Origin: Ceratotherium simum simum
Taxonomy: Eukaryota; Chordata; Mammalia; Perissodactyla; Rhinocerotidae
Length of the DNA stretch: 64,000 bases
Assembly: GCF_000283155.1 (NCBI RefSeq)
Contig: NW_004454266.1
Location: forward strand, 2,832,935-2,896,934
Direction of reading: 5' to 3'
The notes beneath the pieces are model-generated. The model had not been told where the DNA came from, made no database searches, and saw only the letters and a program-made list of their open reading frames with translations. Positions 58,003 to 64,000 of the stretch are shown piece after piece. Position numbers and translations under genes: made by a program. The stretch's first letter is position 1; the number at the start of each line of letters is the position of its first letter.

Positions 58003-61000
58003 TAATCACAATAAGAATTTTGTGATATCTCCTGTTTTCACCCAAATCACCTTCTACTGAGTTCTTCAAAGGCTGATATCTTCTTCCTAGATGCCTGAGC
58101 GTATCTTACCAGCTTCCAGCTTTACCAGGCTGTGCCGAGAATGGATTCTGCTTGGGATGAAATCCCTGACCATATTTTGTTCAGTCACCAGCATAGCGTT
58201 CTCTTCTGTTCTCACATACCTTTCTGCATTCCTGCTTGAAGTACTACAGCTGGCTAGGGACTTTGCAAACCATAGGGCTCTCCCTTTATCACACCCCTAC
58301 AGTCTTCTGTTGCCTTCATTGTCCCCTCATTGCAGTCTAATTTAAAACTTCTTTAGCTTTCCAAAATCCTGTAGACTTTCTCCACTTAATCTTTTCTAGC
58401 CTTTTAAAATTTCCTTTTAAATTAACCTTTTGTTACCTCCACCATGCTAGTGATTTCCTTTCCTCTCCTTATCTTCATTTGTCCTCAATATTTTCTAATA
58501 GCCTTGATCTTAAACACAGTTTTTGTTTTTTTTTTTGGCATTTAACTGTTTCTTATGTCATGTGAAGAGATATATGTGAAAACCTTTTACAAACCAGAGA
58601 GCATTATACACGTATAACTTACCGAGATTGACAAAGGACCACCGTGCCTCCTTTCACTCTTTCCGCTCCTTCTGAGCCTGAAAGACTTCTCTGTAGAGGA
58701 GGGAAATATTGTAGAAAAATACTTTTGAGTGCCTGATAACAAAAGGGATAAAGCATACGCACACACACACATACATACATACTTGGGCTTAGGTTTTCAG
58801 TGTAATCAAGTTGGTAAGACTTGCCCATAAATGGGGCAATGCCATGGTAAATGCCTCGTGAGTGGTGAACTGAAGGCTGTGGAAGTTCTGAGGAGGGAAA
58901 AGTTACTGCCGGCTGTGTGCTGCTGTTATTACACGGGCAAGGTGACACGTTAGAGAGCTGAAAAGACACAGAGTTTGTCAAGTTTAGTGAATAAGGCAAG
59001 TTTGAAGAGGTGAGTACATTGTAGGGGCCTTCAGTGCCAGTGCAAGGAGTTTAAATTTGATTCACTAAGTACCAGCGAGCCACTGACATTTTATGATCAA
59101 AATATTATCTGGGAAACTATCTGGCAGTATGGTGTAATTTCAAATTAAAACATTACTTTGCTTATAGTCTTTTAGACACCCCACTTTTGTATAAAACAAA
59201 GATATGTTTACAAATAAGTGAATTATAAAATGGATTTAACTCTAGCCTATTTAAAAGGATGGTCAAAAAATTATTTTCAGATGAACTTTGATCAAACAAA
59301 ATGAGCTGCTTAGTTAAGATATAATCAGTGTATAAAGTGGAAGAAAATGCTGCTTTTCATGTTTTTTGAAATTCTTTTTAGGAATTTTAGTATTGATTAG
59401 TCAGCCATTCTACTTCATTTCTCCAACTGAAGCAATGCAGAAATTCTCCATTTTCTTTTTTCTCCGTTTGTGTAAATAAGTAACTGGTTATAGCATATTT
59501 TTTCTACTTGGGTAGAATGAATAGTTAAAATGAAAAAAGCTTTTGGTGACTAGCCCTCCTAGATATGTTCTTAATTTTGGTAAAGAAGTGTATAATCCTG
59601 CAGAAGATTCTGTTTCTCTGCTTTTTCCTTTAGTGGAAAAAAAAAAGAAGTAGGCTTGACAACTTACCTCACAGGGTTGTGAGGATCTGCTGATACTAAT
59701 AAGAAGTGCTGTGTAAATAGTCTGAAGATGTTGACATTGGTAGAGAAATGGAGATTAAACTTTTTGTTAGCCGAAACCTCTATATATTGGAATGACAATT
59801 GTTTAATAATAAAGACTATCTAAAAAAGTGTCCTGTAACTATATGACAGTGTTGATCTTCTTATCTCGTAACGATGTCCCAAATCATCTGTGCAGTTCCA
59901 TCTCAATTATTCATAATGAGAACTTTAACTGCTAAGTAAACTCAATTTATCTACTTTTCTCTAAACACCCTTTTTAGCCTGTCTTTTGTTTTTCCTCATG
60001 ATAGCCGAAATTGGGTCTGATGGCTTTAAATGAGGAAACTTTTCTCAGCCAACTTTGTATAGGTAGTATCTATTTTGTACATTTCAAATGGAGTTGCTGC
60101 TAAGAAACTGTTTTGGAATGACTACTTTCCTGTGAACTTTTTTGTTAACATATCACTTTTGTTGTAGAAACATCCTTTCATTTCTGCAACTACTCACATT
60201 TCTCATTTCGTTTCTAGCATTAGTAATCTCCCCTTATTTGTAACATCGGTAAGACCTTGAAATTTGAACAGAGCAACATGGGTCTCTTCTCCCAATTAAT
60301 GGCTGAATACTATGATATAGTCCTGCCTGTTCTATGTATTTTGTTTATCAGGAATTGGGTCATCATCTAAAAATCCTCTGCACACCTTTCCATATCCCTG
60401 TTTTTATTCCAATTTCTAAGTACTTCAAGATTTTCAAGAGTCTAGGGGAAAAAAATCCTAATGTAACTTATTTGTATAAAAGTAATAAAATGTGGTCATT
60501 CCTTCTGTCTGAGTGAATTCTTAAACAGATAACACATGGCATGATTTCTAAGCTGTCAGAAAATAACTATAGTTTCAGGTAGCAACTAAAGCATTAAAAC
60601 TTTTAACCATTTTCTCCCCTCTGCTCTCCTACCAGTTCTGCCCATCAGCATTGGGAGCCTGGGAAGTGGAATTTGTAGCCTTCCAGACCCGCTTACAGCA
60701 CAGGGTATAGAAGGGCTGGTGAGGGGCTGAGACATGAGATAAATGACCAGCTCACCAGTGGATTCTCAGCACCTAGCAGAGTTCCTATTAAATGAATGAA
60801 TCTGAAAATTGACTGATTCAACTTGGTTTTTTGATTATTAAAATAAATCAAGATTCTTTGACACCTACTGCTAGAACTCAAAGCATGTACATTCCCACTT
60901 CCAGAAATCCTAGTCTTTTTTCCCTATTTCTAAACAAGTTTTGTGTTCACAACCATTCCTTCAGCAAACCTGACTGTTTATGTCATGTCTGTGCTCAGAC

Positions 61001-61125
61001 ACCAAGGAATTAAAGATGAATACGACATTGTCTCTGCACTTGAGCCTGAGAGCTACTCTCGGTTCTTACATGCTAAGTTTTCATGTGTGGTTCTCCTTTC
61101 AAAGTAGATTTAGAAGCTGATCATT
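58003..61125. other. Intergenic, no gene recognised
   Basis: AT-rich. Pieces look like old L2 (58090-58400) and the L2-like repeat of the 16.7 kb type (58975-59110); a CA/CATA microsatellite lies at 58758-58785. 59150-61100 is single-copy-looking with no long frame, splice-exon pattern or CpG island. Confidence 0.4.
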
Positions 61126-61129
61126 TCTC

Positions 61130-61856
61130 ACTACCTCCAGTGCTACCATCCTGGCTGAGCCACTGTGTCTCTCCCAAGGTTACTACAATAGCCTGCAAAC
61201 GAGTCTGTGCTACTGCTCTTGCTCCCTTTAGTCTCTTCTCAACATATCAGTCAGAGCAATTCTTTAAAAATCTAAGTCAGACCATACACATCATTCTTTC
61301 ACTCAAAGCCCTTACAGAGGCCAGCAAGGCCCTTGACAATCTGATTCCCATTACCTCTCTGACCTCTCTCCCACCCTCTCCCTCTCGCTCACTCAGCTCC
61401 AACCACACTGGCCTCCTTGTTGTTTCTTGAACACACAAGCAAACACCCACTTAAGGCCTCTGCTCTAGCTATTCCTCTTCCTAGAATAGTCCACTTGGCT
61501 AACTTCCTCACCCACCTCTTTTAATCCCATTCAAATGCCATCCTTTCAATAAGTCCTACTTCAACCACCTTATTTAATACTAAACCTGTCCTCCACACGC
61601 TAACACCCCTCATCCTCCCCTTAGCCCACTGTTTTTTTAAATTATCATTTCATCACCTTCTAACATACTTTATCATTTACTTATTTATTAGGTTCATTGT
61701 CTGACTCCCTCAACTATAAAGAAAAGCTCCAGAAAGGCAGGGGTATTTGTGTGTCTTGTTCATTGATGTATCCCAAGCGCTTAAATAATTCCTGCCACAT
61801 GGTAGGTGCTTAATAAATATTTGTTGAATAAACCAATGAATGCAGCAGTGTTTTTT
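61130..61856 (+). repeat. L2 LINE 3' region, long copy
   Basis: Continuous L2 order: 'gttactacaatagcctgcaaac', 'tcagtcagagcaattctttaaaaatc', 'ctcaaagcccttacagagg', 'cactggcctccttgttgtttcttgaac', 'aaggcctctgctctagctattcc', 'aaaggcaggggtatttgtg', 'atggtaggtgcttaataaatatttgttgaata'. It gives the 115-codon open frame at 61083-61430, which is not a gene. Confidence 0.85.
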
Positions 61857-62049
61857 TTTTTTTCACAGACTGTGACCAGGCTCAGCAGTAAATAACTGGA
61901 GAACACATGACTAGCAGCCCTTTTAATATATCAAGCCTCACTTTCCTCTATCCTCTGGTTTTCCAGTGTAGTTGTGGTCGATTGTATTACTGTCACAACC
62001 ACTCCTTCCCTCCACAATAAGAGGATTATGTTTCCAGGTCTTTGCCATG

Positions 62050-62415
62050 CATCCTGCCTGCTTCCTGTAGGAATAGGTATATCCATGCCCCTTTAAGCTT
62101 GGTCTTGTGACCTACTTTGGTCAATGGAATGTGAGCAGAAGTGACAGTGTGCTAGTTCTGAGCAAACTTTACAAGACATTATGTTTCCACCTGCCTCCTT
62201 GAGCATCTGCCTCGTACCTAGGGAACGAACTGCCCCAGATCATGCTGATCCTCTGTAGTGCATCCCTGAACAGATCTGAACCTAAGCGACAGGTTGGGAA
62301 CAAGCCCAGTTGAGCCCAGGAAAGCTTAGTGGAGGCAAAGCAACCTGCAGACCCATGAATGAGAAATAAATGTTTATTGTTGTAAGCCTTTGAGATTTAG
62401 AGCTTGTTTGTCACT
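62050..62415 (+). repeat. LTR-like medium-reiterated repeat
   Basis: 'cttggtcttgtgacctactttggtcaatggaatgtgagcagaagtgac' and the end 'gagaaataaatgtttattgttgtaagcctttgag' match the repeat type at 6560-6915. Plus strand. Confidence 0.55.
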
Positions 62416-62554
62416 ACATGGATTTGATTTTTTTTTCTTTGCCCATACAACAGCTATGTGAACTTGGGACAGGTGCCTTCTGTGGTGCTTTATAAATGTA
62501 CCTGCAAAATATTTCACATTCCTCTTTCAGAAGTTGGAATCTAACACCTCTCCT

Positions 62555-62975
62555 CTTAATGTAGGCGGACTTTGTGATGGTTTCTGACAAAGAAAACATG
62601 GCAAAAGTGATGCTAGGGGATTTACAAGACCGAGTCATGAGAAGGATCACTTCTTCCTGGCTCTCTCCCACTCTTGAATTGCTCACTCTTAAGGAAGACA
62701 GCCACCATGTCTGAGGAGACTCAAGCAACCTGTTGAGAGGCCAGCGTGGGGAGGAACTCAGGCTTCCTGCCAACAGCCATGTGAGTGAACCGCCTTGAAA
62801 GCAGATCCTCCAGTCCCAGTCAAGCCGTTAAAGGACTGCTGCCTCCATCAACATCTTGGCTGCAACCTCATAAGAGATCTCGTGCCAGAATCACTCAGCT
62901 AAGACCCACAGAATATGTACTGGATAATAAATTACCTACTAAATTTTGTACACATCGATAGATAACTAATACACA
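62555..62975 (+). repeat. LTR-like medium-reiterated repeat, second copy
   Basis: 'gtctgaggagactcaagcaacc', 'cagtcaagccgttaaaggactgctgcc', 'cttggctgcaacctcataagagatc' and 'gatagataactaatac' are hallmark blocks, adjacent to the previous copy but of a different subtype. The minus-strand 119-codon open frame over it is spurious. Confidence 0.55.
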
Positions 62976-63317
62976 TTCTCTGAGTCTCAGTTTATCCGTT
63001 AAATGCCAATAAATATTCACCTTGCCAAGTTGTTTTAAGGATTAAGTGAGATAATAGATGTTTTACTGATTTATTGACTGATCTGAACTAAGTGGAGTAC
63101 AAATGTGAAACAGTTTTATTTTCCAATCGAAGCCTTCAACGATGCTCTGTTCTTTTCCTTTTCTCTGCATGATATCTACACATGTAATGGCTGGATCAAA
63201 GGAAATATGCACTTAAAATTATTGACAGCTGTTGCCAAAATACCTTTCATATTGACTATAACACAAATAGTGAATATTTCTTGAGTGCTAAGCCTGTCAG
63301 GCACTGTCTAAGCTTTA

Positions 63318-64000
63318 TCTGGATTACACTTTTTTTGTTTATTGTGGTAACATTGGTTAATAATATTGTATAAATTTCGGGTGTACATCATTATACTTCT
63401 ATTTCTGCATGGATTACATCATGTTCTCATGTTCACCACCCAAATACTAATTACAATCCATCACCACACACATGTGCCTAACTATCCCTTTCACCCTCTT
63501 CCCTCCCCTCATCGCCTCTGGTAACCACCAGTCCAATCTCTGTCTCTATGTGTTTGTTTGTTGTTCTTATTATCTACTACTTAATGAGTGAGATCATACG
63601 GTATTTGACCTTCCCCCTCCGACTTATTTCACTTTGCATAATATCCTCAATGTCCATCCATATTGTCACAAATGGCTGGACTTCATCATTTCTTATGGCT
63701 GAGTAGTATTCCATTGTGTATATAGACCACATCTTCTTCATCCATTATCCCTTGATGGGCACTTAGGCTGCTTCCAAGTCTTGGCTATTGTGAATAATGC
63801 TGCAATGAACACAGGGGTGCATGTATCTTTAAGCATTGGTGTTTTCACGTTCTTTGGATAAATACCCAGTAGTGGAATAGCTGGATCGTATGGTAGTTCT
63901 ATCCTTAATTTTTTGAGGAATCTCCATACTGTTTTCCATAGTGGCTGTACCAGTTTGCACTCCCACCAGCAATGTATGAGAGTTCCCTTCTCTCCACATC
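63318..64000 (-). repeat. L1 LINE 3' end, antisense, runs off the right edge
   Basis: The reverse complement reads L1 ORF2 C-terminus (frame words of the WRFLKELKIELPF type) followed by 3' UTR. On the plus strand 'gctgagtagtattccattgtgtatatag', 'gggcacttaggctgcttccaag', 'taaatacccagtagtgg' and 'gtttttttcatactgttttccatagtgg'-like blocks are easily recognised. Relatively little diverged, so younger than the other L1 pieces. The 5' part is outside the window. Confidence 0.88.

Noticed and set aside
61083..61430. 115-codon plus-strand frame
   Set aside because: Lies in a long L2 copy.

Overview
This is a vertebrate nuclear window, almost certainly from a horse or close relative (Equus). At least thirteen copies of a tRNA-derived SINE with the equine ERE-type head (ggccggccc...gtggttaag) and A-rich tail are scattered through it on both strands. 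They lie among ancient MIR, L2, L1, hAT-type DNA elements and LTR relics. The genes are intron-split with GT-AG junctions, start in CpG-rich islands and occupy only a few percent of the sequence. The gene content and order (PGBD1, ZSCAN26, NKAPL, ZKSCAN4) match the SCAN/zinc-finger cluster of the extended MHC class I region (human 6p22.1), read here in the opposite orientation to the human reference. No tools were used: gene names rest on recognising the translated proteins, and repeat family names are from memory.

Layout. 1-8.5 kb: the 5' half of PGBD1 on the minus strand. It has a SCAN exon (5606-6001), two linker exons (4229-4385, 1427-1515) and a CpG-island promoter near 8.1-8.5 kb; the piggyBac-transposase part lies off the left edge. 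13.5-24.1 kb: complete ZSCAN26 on the minus strand. The zinc-finger exon is 13564-14468, the linker exon 18295-18412, the SCAN exon 18694-19110, and the CpG island with a likely non-coding first exon is near 24 kb. 24-31.8 kb: repeat-rich spacer. 31.9-33.3 kb: NKAPL, a single-exon minus-strand retrogene of 408 codons in its own CpG island, with an LTR-like element about 300 bp upstream. 33.4-49 kb: repeats plus a decayed, previously unlabelled ZSCAN-type relic on the minus strand (zinc-finger debris 41.9-42.2 kb, SCAN debris 43.9-44.0 kb). 49.1-56.5 kb: complete ZKSCAN4 on the plus strand (SCAN, two linkers, a variant KRAB exon and a seven-finger exon; 545 residues). 56.6-64 kb: gene-free, holding an ERE, a long L2 copy, LTR-like repeats and an antisense L1 that runs off the right edge.

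How the genes relate. PGBD1, ZSCAN26 and ZKSCAN4 share one SCAN exon module, a protein dimerisation domain, joined to a domesticated transposase, eight zinc fingers, or a KRAB-like segment with seven fingers. Their products are expected to form homo- or hetero-dimers on DNA and act as transcriptional regulators. NKAPL is a nuclear RS/lysine-rich protein derived from NKAP by retrotransposition and is known as a germ-cell transcriptional regulator. No bacterial-type systems, CRISPR arrays or operons are present. I found no clearly novel biological system. The most interesting leads are the ZSCAN relic, a 35-bp-arm hairpin at 40.9 kb, tandem splice donors, the degenerate KRAB segment of ZKSCAN4, and LTR/CpG-island neighbours.
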